Below, one piece after another: positions 53,848-64,000 of a stretch of 64,000 nt of DNA. The notes below the pieces were generated by a model. The model was not told the DNA's origin. It did no database searches and saw only the letters and a list, made by a program, of their open reading frames with translations. The stretch is from Heliocidaris erythrogramma (lineage: Eukaryota; Echinodermata; Echinoidea; Camarodonta; Echinometridae), in contig CM046870.1 of NCBI GenBank assembly GCA_025617745.1, forward strand, positions 30,585,927 to 30,649,926. The letters run 5' to 3'. Both the position numbers and the translations under genes were made by a program. Numbering within the stretch: position 1 is the first letter of the stretch; every line of letters begins with the position of its first letter.

Positions 53848-53932
53848 GATCATCAGCTGAGAGTCAGAAGGGCGTTATCTCATATAGTTTAACACAAACT
53901 TAATGCCCGTCTAGCTCTAAACAGACAAGATA
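53848..53932. mobile_element. Hairpin element copy
   Basis: GATCATCAGCTGAGAGTCAG, AGGGCGTTATCTC on the left; TTAATGCCCGTCTAGCTC and ACAGACAAGATA on the right. Confidence 0.8.
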
Positions 53933-56235
53933 TTCAATTCCTCCACTTGGTTTCCACTTTCCATTACTAGACATGAGAAGATGAGATGGAAAATCACTTT
54001 TCAGAAGAACTTTTCCAAATCACCTTGCTCAGGGAAACAATCGTCTGGGAATAAATTGCTACTCTATGCAGTCGCATCACAACAACCGATTGAAGACCTC
54101 GTAAAGAAGAGCAAATATCTCGGGGAAGGGCAAGGAACTTGGTTGACTTCCTCATGAAAACAAATTTGCCGAACAAAGTGGCAAATCCAGGGGGTTACAG
54201 GGGCACATCCCCTCCTGCAGATCCAAATCTGGCATACTTTAAATACACAAAAGAACAAAACATGCAAAAACTGTGTTTAAGTGCACCCCCCCAATACAAA
54301 ACTATTTGAGCTACAAGTAAAAGAAAATTGACATTTTCTCCTTTTTTGCTTGTCAGAGATATTTTCGACTTGTACCCTAGCTCCTACATGAGAATCATGG
54401 ATCTGCAATGGAAACACCTGTCAAACTTTAACGAGCAATGTAAACTGATTCTGTTGGCTGGGAAGCTGCAAGTTTCCAATTTATACATGTACAATCTGCG
54501 GTAATTCATGAGCAGAAATCTGCCATTCATACAAATTGCTGATTCAAATATTCGGTTCCAGAGTCAACTCCAATTTGAAGGAAAGACAACTTTTCACAAA
54601 GGGATCCTCGAATAATACATGCATCACAAACTTTCCCATACTGCTTACAAAAATGGTTTCTTGCCTTTCCCAATCTGCCAGCGTTGCGGAGAACTAGACC
54701 ATTGTTCCGTCCATTATGTGCACAAGTTGCTAACAATATGCTTTGTGTAAAATGGAAACGTGCTCTAAATTTGAAATGATCAGGCGGCAAACTTCACAAT
54801 GACAAACAGCAGCCAACCATGAATGTATGCACACTCCATATTGCAATATGACCTACACTTGTTGATCGAGTACCAACCCCCATTCACACTAGCAAAATTT
54901 ATCATAATATGAAAAATTGTATAGCTTTACAATAACTACTGGCAATTAATTTTTCTAGTCTGAACATCATAATGATTAAAACGTCTTATAATGAAATATA
55001 TAACAAAACATCATAGCTACACGGAGGTTTGAGTCGAGCATTCTCAATAAAGATTGAAGGTCCAGATCCATTTATGTGAACATATTGAACAAAAAATGTA
55101 TTATAATGTATTATTGTATTGGGAATATGACTGACCACCTGTACTTTTTTGTTCTTCTCTTCTGGAGCAATTCCATTGATGTCAGATATGACACTAAACA
55201 TGAATGGTGTAAACTGACCTTCCCCAAACTAGTTTATTCATACATGTAAGACCTTCCTTTCTATGATATCTATGTAACATGTCCTTTTGCTTTGAGATGA
55301 GTGATTCTTTATACATTTCCTTACACAAATTTTGTACAAAATTTCCCCAGTGTGAATGCCCCACGACAATCAATAGAAGGAGACAGTTTCAGTTTCTCAT
55401 GGTCACTGGCGCTCCTCTTCTTGCACTTTCAGGAGTTTACCGATCGCACCTAAAACGGCACACCATTGCAAATCTCTGTGGCGGTTAAATTGCAGCCAAT
55501 AAGTGGTGGAAATGTCTGGTGGAAATTGCTCCAAATTACCTCAACCAGGACACCCTGACATCAGTCTCGGCCAGGGGCAGATCTAGGATACTGTCAAAGG
55601 GGAGAGGGTCACAAATCCACAGAAAAATCTCTGACAAGCAGAATAAAATATATAAATAAACAGAAATGAAAAAAGAAGGTGTATTCTCAGGGGTCTTTGA
55701 GGTCTAAAAGGGGCCACAAGAACACTTCTTTTTTTTTTGGGGGGGGCGAATTTTTGAAATCTGTATGTATGCCAGATGGGATGCAAATGGGGGATGCTCT
55801 CCCTGTCCCCCTTTATTCGCCACTGGTCCTGACTCCCGAAACGCCATGGCTGTGACATCACGCTTGAAGCATGAGAAGCAAAAATAAAAAATAACCATCC
55901 AAGGTATGCCATCGGGAAGAAAAAATCCTGGATTATTACCAAAGGAACGTAATTACACCTAGAGTTTCCAGCCACTCAGTCCACCAGAAGGAACGGTAAT
56001 TTCCGTGATTTTTTTCGCAGGAAATATTGTTAGAAATGGTTAGATATGATTCCGAGGTGATGTGAGAAGCTGTATGGGTTTTCATGAACGAACTGTAACA
56101 ACATAATGGATGTGTATAGGTCACTAGTGCTTTGGTGACAAAGCATAAAATGCACAAATATATGTAGCATATTTGCACAGAGCAAAGTCCCTATTTCAAC
56201 TTGTCCTTTTCTGACCAATGACCAACTGATCCATA
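53933..56235. other. Non-coding stretch
   Basis: Includes an eroded repeat at 55,570-55,830 with a G run near 55,740. Open frames of 60-130 codons on the minus strand have no domain or splice context. Nothing called. Confidence 0.4.
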
Positions 56236-56417
56236 TACAGTCAAACCTGTCTTAGTGGCCACCTGTCTATAGCGGTCACCTGTCTATAGTGGTCACTTAT
56301 ATTGCCTCCCTGTAGCAAGAAATATGTGTCTTGGAACCTGTCTATAAAGGCCACCTGTCTACAGTGGCCACTTTTTCTGTTTCCCTTGGGTGGCCTTAAT
56401 AGACAGGTTTGACTGTA
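56236..56417. mobile_element. Inverted-repeat element (TACAGTCAAACCTG family), best-paired copy
   Basis: 182 bases, ends TACAGTCAAACCTGTCT and AGACAGGTTTGACTGTA exact complements. Interior has CACCTGTCTATAGCGGTC twice in tandem. Confidence 0.85.
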
Positions 56418-56582
56418 CATGCATTTTGTTTTACAGAAAGATAATTACATGTATCTTGATTTGAGATTAAGAGAGCATAAAGACGTTGTCGAACATGACA
56501 AACAAATACGCATATAATTCAGATGCTGATGGGGGCCACCGGTGAAGTATTGTTGGTGATTAGAGGGGCAGGGGAGGGGAGG

Positions 56583-56760
56583 TGATGATGACGATGATGA
56601 TGATGATGATGATGATGCAGATGTTGATGTACCATATAGTAGCGTTGATGATGATGGTGATGATGGTGGTTATGGTGTTTCTGGCGGTGGTGATGGTGGT
56701 GAAAGTGTTGGTGGTGATATTTGTGGTGTTGATGCTAATAGCGATGAATATGCCGGTTAG
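56583..56760. repeat. (GAT)n and (GGT)n trinucleotide repeats
   Basis: GATGATGATG array followed by imperfect GTGGTGATG units. It explains the Met/Val-rich open frame. Confidence 0.85.
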
Positions 56761-57963
56761 ATCAGGGGCAGATCACAATCATTTTACCCCAAGACTACAA
56801 TGTAGATCAACAGCTATCAATCCACTCACAGTGCATGCTAAAACCAACATAATGATCCTCTTCTTATAAACAAAATTCAACAGATAACACCATGGTAATA
56901 ACAACATGAAGACCAACAGTGCATGGCAGATCGATACAGACAAGTACCACACTGATGCATTCAATACCTGCAACCAATTTCAATATTCAACCATCAAAAT
57001 ATTAATAAACTAACCCTTCAAATCAACTCCAAAATGTCTCTGGATAACTTCTCCACCCTATGAATAGTGATATCCACAAAATGAGATGTTCTTGCAAAGT
57101 ATGCACAGTTCATGATCACATGGCAATAATGCCCTCCAAAACTCAAACAAATCAGAATCCAATAGAAAAGGTCAAACCAATAACAATCCAAATTGAACCT
57201 TGCGCCTCAATCCTTAACGAATCCTCACCATGTTATGGCTATCCTCATATGGTAGTTCTACATTATCCTTCCAACGAGGACACTTCTGGAACAGTTTCAT
57301 GCAATGTTGTGGAACTCCTTCCTAATGTTCTCCTCATGCAGCAGCAATGAATTCTCAAAAGTGAACCTCAGCTTCACCCTAACCACACTTCTGCCAGACA
57401 AGAGTTCCTTTCCAATGAATCTCTTTTCTCCACCTTCACTCAAGAATAAAGGCTTAAAACCCTTTCAGCTCTTTTTTAATGGTAGTTGGGCTTGAGGTGT
57501 ACCAGACAATCCAATGAGGAAAGGAACAATAGCAGAAGAGTTTGAATAGCCCCATTGAGAGTGAGGCATCCTTGGGTTACCCTTCAGATCACAATAGGGC
57601 GCAGTGGAGCAACATGAGGGTTATAATCAATAACTAGTGGCCCCCAATAATGGTCCTGGTGCACTCTGTTAAAAGGACTCACAAACCCAAATTGGACCAG
57701 GATGCAGGATGCAGGAACTAGTCTAATACACTAGCACCAAGAGTTCAAGATTTGTGTTTGTGCAAATTAACAGAGGCTCTAACCAGTAACCAAATGACTT
57801 TGTCGTAAATACCTTGTTTAATTTCACTACAAAACAGTCTCCATAGACAACTGTAACAAAATATATATATGCTTATCTACTTTAAAAGAACTTACCCGAG
57901 TTAAACTGATGACAAATGACAAACTTCCAAGTGAAAAATTATGGGAAGAAAACAATATACTTA
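56761..57963. other. Non-coding stretch, possible old repeat
   Basis: 57,060-57,500 is lower in simple repeats and has open frames of 96 and 63 codons on the plus strand. The minus-strand text (ggaaaagaga, ttggaaaggaact, ggagttccacaacatt) looks like a much-decayed transposon. No identification. Confidence 0.3.
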
Positions 57964-57999
57964 CCTGAACTGTTTTTCAATGTATCCTTTGCAGTTGTG
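57964..57999 (-). CDS. Possible micro-exon
   Basis: 36 bases between acceptor gttgccattctag and perfect donor TTCAG|GTAAGTATA. Two frames are open (TTAKDTLKNSS or HNCKGYIEKQF). A longer version starting near 58,045 would be non-coding. No linking exon was identified. Confidence 0.22.
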
Positions 58000-59716
58000 G
58001 CTAGAATGGCAACTAACTCATTGGTAAACATGGACTACATGTAATAAACTGCAAGGTCATGTTCCTTAAATTCCGGCTATTTGAAGATCATGATAGTCCT
58101 TCATGTGAGATTATTAAGATAGGACTTCACCACAAACATGTAAACATGTGTCTTAGAGAAAAAAAGAATGATTCTTTGAAGCAGTGAAAAAGGATGTCAT
58201 CATCATCATCATAATATATATTGTTTTATTGTCCATATAAGGAAATTGGTCTTGCCTACATGCATTTACAACTGAAAATATATATAATCAACACAAATAC
58301 AGATAGATACATAATAATTATGAGAGTTCTTTTGAATGTAGTTACCATTCTGTATTATTCTTTTCCTCCTCCTCCTTCTTTTTCTTATTATCATTAACAA
58401 ATTCATTTTCAATAACATCATTAACATAATTAAGAGTTGTATATATATGTTCCCATCTAATCTATAATCATTGACATAATCTGTATTATTATCATTCATC
58501 ATCATTATTATAAATATTTATTTACTAATGATACTTATCATTAAATAATGTTCAATTCATTCAGTGCATAATAAATAAATCAATTCTCTATGCACTTTAC
58601 ATAAGCTTACATTAATGTATCTAAGAAGAAATTTTACAATATTACAAAATAATGATTCCATAAAACCGCAATAAAAGTCGATCAAAAGTGAAACTTCCTT
58701 TTTTTTTATAAATTGATTCTCGTTTCAATTTGTTGCAAGAAGACCCCCAATGATTGATAGAAGTGCCTACAAAAGATTGGCTTTCATCCACAATGTATTT
58801 CCACAGGTCACTGATTTGCTATCATTCTGTGCAATAATTCAATTTTTTCAAAAGGAGGATACAATAAAGAATTGAACACTTCAATTATGAATTTATTTCC
58901 TTTCAAGGAGAAAGATAGCTGACACAACGTCTGCTAATCATCAAAAGACAATTCAAGAGACATTTCAGCTTATCAACACAGGTAGTGCGTAATGATAAAT
59001 ATATTTTTTGTTCATGGCCTCATCAGAATTCTTTTGGGATTTGGTTATGTAATAATGAAGTTTCCTCACAGTTATTTTCATGGGTTTTATTTTTCATTAA
59101 TTATTTTTTAATTATCCAGGGATCTTTCGGGCACTCCAGAGCCAAATTGCAACCTGCTCCCAATTTTTTGCCAACTTAACACAGGCGAACATTAGTATCT
59201 CAATGTCTACACATCACAACCAAAAAAGGGCCGTCTCAATCATTAACCCCCCCCCCTCAAAAAAAATTATGCAAATCAAGAGGTTCTTATAATTAGTGTA
59301 CTTTTTATTTTTCTGTGTCATATGTATTAGTCCTGTTCTAGAGATTCTATAAGTAAATGTATATTTCAATGCTCAGTATGAAATAATATTAGTAATGTAA
59401 TTTATATATCTATGTGTAAAGGGTACAGAAGGCAATTTAAATGTTCATGCACCATCTTTGAAGTTCTAATGCATCCATGTTGCTACTTATGCAAACAAAA
59501 TTTAAAAAAGAAAAAAGATTTCTACCTCATTTCTTTGTCTGCTTGCAGCTGACCTCCAAATCTACTTATCACAATCTCTTTCAATCATAACACAGCCTCT
59601 ATACTATACAACTCGAAGCAAACAAATTAAATTGAGGACAAATCAAGTGAAAGAAGTGCAGTCAATTCATGGTCTTTCTTTTTAAAAAGGAAAACCAAGA
59701 TCCCTATTACACATAC
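58000..59716. other. Non-coding stretch
   Basis: (CAT)n at 58,198-58,212, AT-rich microsatellite-like sequence at 58,280-58,600, C run near 59,250. No gene seen. Confidence 0.45.
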
Positions 59717-59780
59717 CTCAGAAAGTGGACTGAGGCCACCTCGATGTATGTGTAACATCAACTTTTTATAAAAAGCCGGC
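59717..59780 (-). CDS. Possible exon
   Basis: 64 bases after acceptor cctgttaaacatcag, ending GAG|GTATGTG. The frame PAFYKKLMLHIHRGGLSPLS-E is open. It does not join in phase with the other candidates. Could be chance. Confidence 0.2.
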
Positions 59781-60489
59781 CTGATGTTTAACAGGGGTCT
59801 AAGATGAGGGATTTCCTCCTTGGTTTTGAGACTTCCTTTAGATCAGATAATGACTCTTTTGGATGTTTCTACCAATTATCCACTTGACAGAGATTTCCAA
59901 GATTAGAATTACCAAAAAGGCTCCAAATTGGTATTCAGTTAATTAGTAATGGATCAAATAAATCTTGTCATGTGGAGGTTTTGAAGGGTGGAGAGAGAGT
60001 TAAAAACTGTTTAAAAAAAAACAACAAAAAAAAACAAGCCAACCAAGACAAGACTAACCTAGGGACACAAATAATGTTTATTGTGACCATCTAACATATT
60101 TCATTAGATCAATACAAGCTGATTGGTGAAGAAGACATACTTACAAGTATAAAAATCAATCAAATTAATGGGTTAGATCCTTGAAAGGCAATAAAATCAA
60201 TTATCAATATTTTTTTTGGACAGGCATAAAGAGAAAAAAAAGCAAAAATGAAATAAATGCATGAAGGAGATAGAGAAAAAGAAGGGTATAAAAGCTCTTC
60301 TACTCAATGATGATGAAGACTATTAACAAATACACATAGTATGCACTTATCTTTAAACAAAAATGAAACAGAACAAAAATATATTTCCACGTTTGTAGCT
60401 TTAATATTCAATACATCAAGTCTTGTCTTTCCTTTTACAGGACTACATTTATATTTCCTTATCAGTATATACTATAGAGAGAAAATTAA
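59781..60489. other. Non-coding stretch
   Basis: Nothing recognised. Confidence 0.5.
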
Positions 60490-60604
60490 TTTCATCAAGC
60501 GTTTTGCCAACTGTTATAAGCTACTGAAATCCTTGCATCTGATTGGCTGAGAGCAAATTTGTCAGTAACAATCACTGACAAAACGCTTGATAAAACGCTC
60601 CCCA
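60490..60604 (+). mobile_element. Small inverted-repeat element (ATTGGCTGAGAG family)
   Basis: Left end TTTCATCAAGCGTTTTG, right end CACTGACAAAACGCTTGATA. Core TAAGCTACTGAAATCCTTGC and ATCTGATTGGCTGAGAGC, the reverse orientation of 25,900-26,045. Confidence 0.82.
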
Positions 60605-62522
60605 GGACCTTCTTATGAGAACAATGTACATCCTGAATACCCTTGAATCATATCATTATCAGTGATAAGCAAGGCAAACACAAGATGACAAACATCATTT
60701 TGCGGAAGCCTGTGCCAAGAATTGGCTTGTTTTGTAGCGGAGATTGTTGAAGTTTTGGCGAGACTTTTTTTGCTGCATAGTTTAGGCTAGTCAGTTTCCT
60801 GTATGTGTCATCGCTTGAATATTTGTCATTATTTGTAGAAGTATCTGAGATTTGATCTCAATGTTGATGTGGAAGGACAAGGATATGGGACTTTGCTAAA
60901 AAAGTTTAAATTTTCAATTTTGTATTATAGGATGGCTTTGCCTCTTAAAGTTTACAAAGCCTTCTCATTTTTGTCACCCCCTTCTTAGCTAATATTCTTA
61001 TCTCAAATCTTCTTTTTCTTCCTCCTCCTTACATTCTTTCCATCTCCTCATATTCCCTGTCAATTCCTGTTTGATTAAGCTACTTATCACTGAGAATAAC
61101 TTATCATAATTGTAATCAGAAGGGAAGAAATTAAGAAACATATTAAGTGGGCTAAGAAAGGGAAAGCACAAAGTTCTATACACCCAGAAAATGAAAAAAA
61201 AAGAAAAGAAAGAACAAACATTTTAAAAGACAAAAAGTAATGCCTAGAGAGAGAGAGAGAGAGAAACAAACATACAGAGCATTCTTGACATAAAGGGGAA
61301 ATAAAGGAGTGGAAAATGTTTAATGAATAATGATAACAAGAATTCATGATTCAATCCCAAACTTCATTATCATTTCAAACAAAAATCTCATCCTTGATGG
61401 ATCAAAACGCATACAGGCAATGAAATGTAATATCACCCAATTTATGACAATCAATATATGAACTCCTTCATCTCCTCACTAAATTATAGGATATCAAATG
61501 TGTGATGATGAATATCCCTGACATAAGAAATCAGATCAAAATGATCATGATTAATGGCCTCCCTCTTTCAATACTTTCATATTTTCTGTTTATTGAATTG
61601 AACCAGATATATCTATTCCTCCTGTGATTGAATTAAGATGAAATCAACGTGACAGCCATACAGGCAGAATTACTTTATGCCTTATCTCAGAGTTTGGCTC
61701 GATTAGAGCGGATTACAGAACTATTTTGTACTTCATATTTGCAGTCTTGTTAGAAGTATCCAGAATATGGGGCAATTTAACTCAATTATTTCTGACAGAG
61801 AGGTAAAGTTTTGGGCAATAGTTGAAAGCACGATAACAAAATATAACACTGACTATATTTCTGTACACTATCCTGAATCTATTCTTTGTAATATTTACCC
61901 ATTCAAAAGGGGTTCATCTCTCTCCCTCTCTTTCTCTCTCTGTTTCCATCTCTCTCTTTCGTCATTTTCCTTTGGAATTCCAATAATCTCTTCACATATA
62001 ACTCCTCTTATGTTCCTTATGTCATTTTTGTAAACAAGATTAAATAATTCACATTAAATTTTAGATGGATTATGATTTATTCAAACTTTCAAAGCAATAG
62101 TGGAGAAGCGATGAATGAATATGAAAATATTTTTCTTCTACAATACTGATCTCGTGAAATGCTTTTCCCATTCTTTGCCCCTCCTCCCTTCTAATACACA
62201 TCTTCTTTGCAGAGATGCTTTACTTCTATATGCATTGTAACAAAGGTATGTAAGTCTTTGGGAAGATGTATTACTGCTCTGTACATACATCTTCAGAAAT
62301 TCTTTTCAAAGATGCCTTAATGTAACGTAAAGATGTATTCTCAGTAATTCCTCGGGATGGAAGTGATAGCCCACACGACATCTGCCGAGCCTCGTCTCAC
62401 CAATGTAATTGATGATGCAGGCTGCATGAGCACTCGCACAACATCCCACGTGATACGATTAACTTGTTAACTTTTACAACTTCACATTACAAGCATATGA
62501 ACCATGGTTCAAAATGATATCA
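60605..62522. other. Non-coding stretch
   Basis: (GA)n at 61,248-61,264 and a CT-rich patch at 61,918-61,965. Open frames on both strands are unsupported. Confidence 0.45.
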
Positions 62523-62602
62523 TAACATGTACTGACAGCAAGAGGGGCATTACCTCACATACCACCTTAAGTTAAAGTCCTTCTAGCTCTATACAGATGA
62601 TA
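62523..62602. mobile_element. Hairpin element, diverged copy
   Basis: TGACAGCAAGAGGGGCATTA faces TTAAAGTCCTTCTAGCTC and ACAGATGATAC. Confidence 0.7.
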
Positions 62603-62662
62603 CGATTTGCTTGTTAATTTGTACAACTACAAGGTATAAGCATGTGGACCTTGCTACAAGTA

Positions 62663-62740
62663 TGATATCATCTGCCGAATGCCAGAAGGGCATTAACTCA
62701 TATTCTTACCCAGAAGTAATGCCCTTTTTGCACATGATAT
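62663..62740. mobile_element. Hairpin element copy
   Basis: GATATCATCTGCCGAATGCC, AGAAGGGCATTAACTC on the left; AGTAATGCCCTTTTTG and ATGATATGG on the right. Only about 60 bases from the previous copy. Confidence 0.75.
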
Positions 62741-63049
62741 GGTGATGTGAAGGAAAGCAAGCAGGATTCCAAGGCAGGGTAATGTGAGAAGCTAAAAACT
62801 AATTGAGCATGCCTGTGGTATGAATACTTTGCCATAGCTGCTGTAATGACATCAGCGGCCGATACCAGAGACCCTATGATGACATTACGTTGTCGCAGCA
62901 TTATATCCCAACATTAACCTGGGCAGACATATCATAGTCAGGCTCAATCACTCGCATTACCTTCAAGGCACACACTTAATAGATAATTATCAAACAAAGA
63001 AAGATATAAACTTAGGCTACAGATAATGACACCATTATTCACCAGAGGT

Positions 63050-63082
<33 letters not shown>

Positions 63083-64000
63083 TCCCAACATTCAAATTTC
63101 TGTAGCAAATTTATTTATTTTTTTTCTTTTATAGCTAGTATTGTCCATAATCTCATATCACTAATCTTTAAAGAATGGCATAAATACCACAAAAACTGTT
63201 GTAGGTGCTAAGTTTTGCCTGGGGGGGGGGGGGGGTTCAACTCCACAACAAAATACAGGTTGTAAAAGCTTGATGCTTCATCCTCTGTGTCTTGTGTTTT
63301 ATCTTCCATGGCATGGGTTCGAGACCAGTTTGATGGGTGGCAGCGGTGGGATTCCAATAGTCTGTTCAGACTACAGGAAAATTATTCAAGAAGTCATATA
63401 CAAAAATGTCTTGTAAAGAATCATCATACAGTGAAAGGGCATACACACTTGAAAAAAGTATAGCATAAAGAAATGTATAAAGGAACTAGTTTTTCGAAGG
63501 TCAGCTGACACCATAGGTGTAGTATCAAGTTATGTCATGGGCAGCACTGGAGCATAAAAAATTACACTGAATGGTCATTTCAGCACGTAGAGCGCACACA
63601 CGATAAGCCCTGCCCAGTTATACGGTTTCCATACGATACAACGTTCAACAACATATCGTATAGCTGTATGGCTTTCGCAGAGCTATACTGTGCTTTTTGG
63701 TAGTCTACGGTGAGCTATACTGAGCTTTTTAAACTATAAAGAGAAAATGATTAACTGCTTTTAAAAAATCACAAAGCAATTTTATCCTGCAGTTGATAGA
63801 TTTTTTATTTAATGGGAGTACGAAAAAGGGTTAAAAAGAGTCAGCTGCTAATATCTGTGGAACACAGCAGCTTACACAGCCTCTGACAGAGAAGGAGAGT
63901 GGTTTTATGAACTTCCCCTATGTCTGACATAAAAAAACAAAAAGCGCCTAACGCGATCCATCCGGTCTGGAAGAACATAACTCATGCCCCCTACCCCCTT
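62741..64000. other. Non-coding stretch
   Basis: Holds (GA)n at 63,057-63,081 and a G run at 63,222-63,235. GGGTTCGAGACC near 63,309 resembles a Pol III B box but no A box or cloverleaf is visible upstream, so no tRNA or SINE is called. Confidence 0.45.

Noticed and set aside
63300-63330. B-box-like GGGTTCGAGACC as a tRNA or SINE
   Set aside because: No A box at a suitable distance upstream and no cloverleaf pairing could be found.

Overview
The window is an AT-rich stretch of animal nuclear DNA, crowded with transposons, and most likely comes from a marine invertebrate. An echinoderm is my best guess, not proven. The grounds are consensus GT-AG introns, LINE, SINE and DIRS-type elements, dozens of small inverted-repeat elements, many microsatellites and long G or C runs, and heavy over-use of the palindromes TACATGTA and TAGGCCTA. 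No bacterial gene organisation, CRISPR array, rRNA gene or convincing tRNA gene was seen.

Layout. 1-1,893: the 3' part of a decayed L1/Tx1-like LINE. 1.9-8.8 kb: non-coding DNA with several inverted-repeat elements. 8.8-23.4 kb, minus strand: my reconstruction of one host gene with seven small coding exons, whose reading phases agree at all six junctions. It predicts a basic, serine-rich protein of about 230 residues that I do not recognise. Its fourth intron holds a near-complete DIRS-type tyrosine-recombinase retrotransposon (10,862-17,032) on the same strand, ending 39 bases upstream of the exon 5 acceptor. Its first intron holds a roughly 0.9 kb inverted-repeat element that was itself split by a minus-strand SINE with a 7SL-like head. 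Intron 5 carries decayed partial copies of exons 5 and 6.

23.4-43.7 kb is mostly non-coding: further inverted-repeat elements, a 207-bp tandem array, a 26-base G run, two long purine tracts and a few weak exon candidates. 43.75-48.17 kb is a composite repeat block. It is bounded by 57-bp inverted repeats next to (ATT)n tracts and contains a 1.63-kb tandem duplication and, at one end, a degenerate hammerhead-like motif. 48.2-64 kb is again non-coding apart from weak exon candidates. The best of these is a possible first coding exon of a second minus-strand gene at about 53.0 kb, beside a more CpG-rich segment.

The most distinctive items are the 7SL-headed SINE with its built-in empty site, the DIRS element whose internal complementary region records its circle junction, a family of about 85-bp hairpins with eight full copies, and the 43.8-48.2 kb block. 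Gene models rest on reading frames and splice signals only. No transcript or database search was available.
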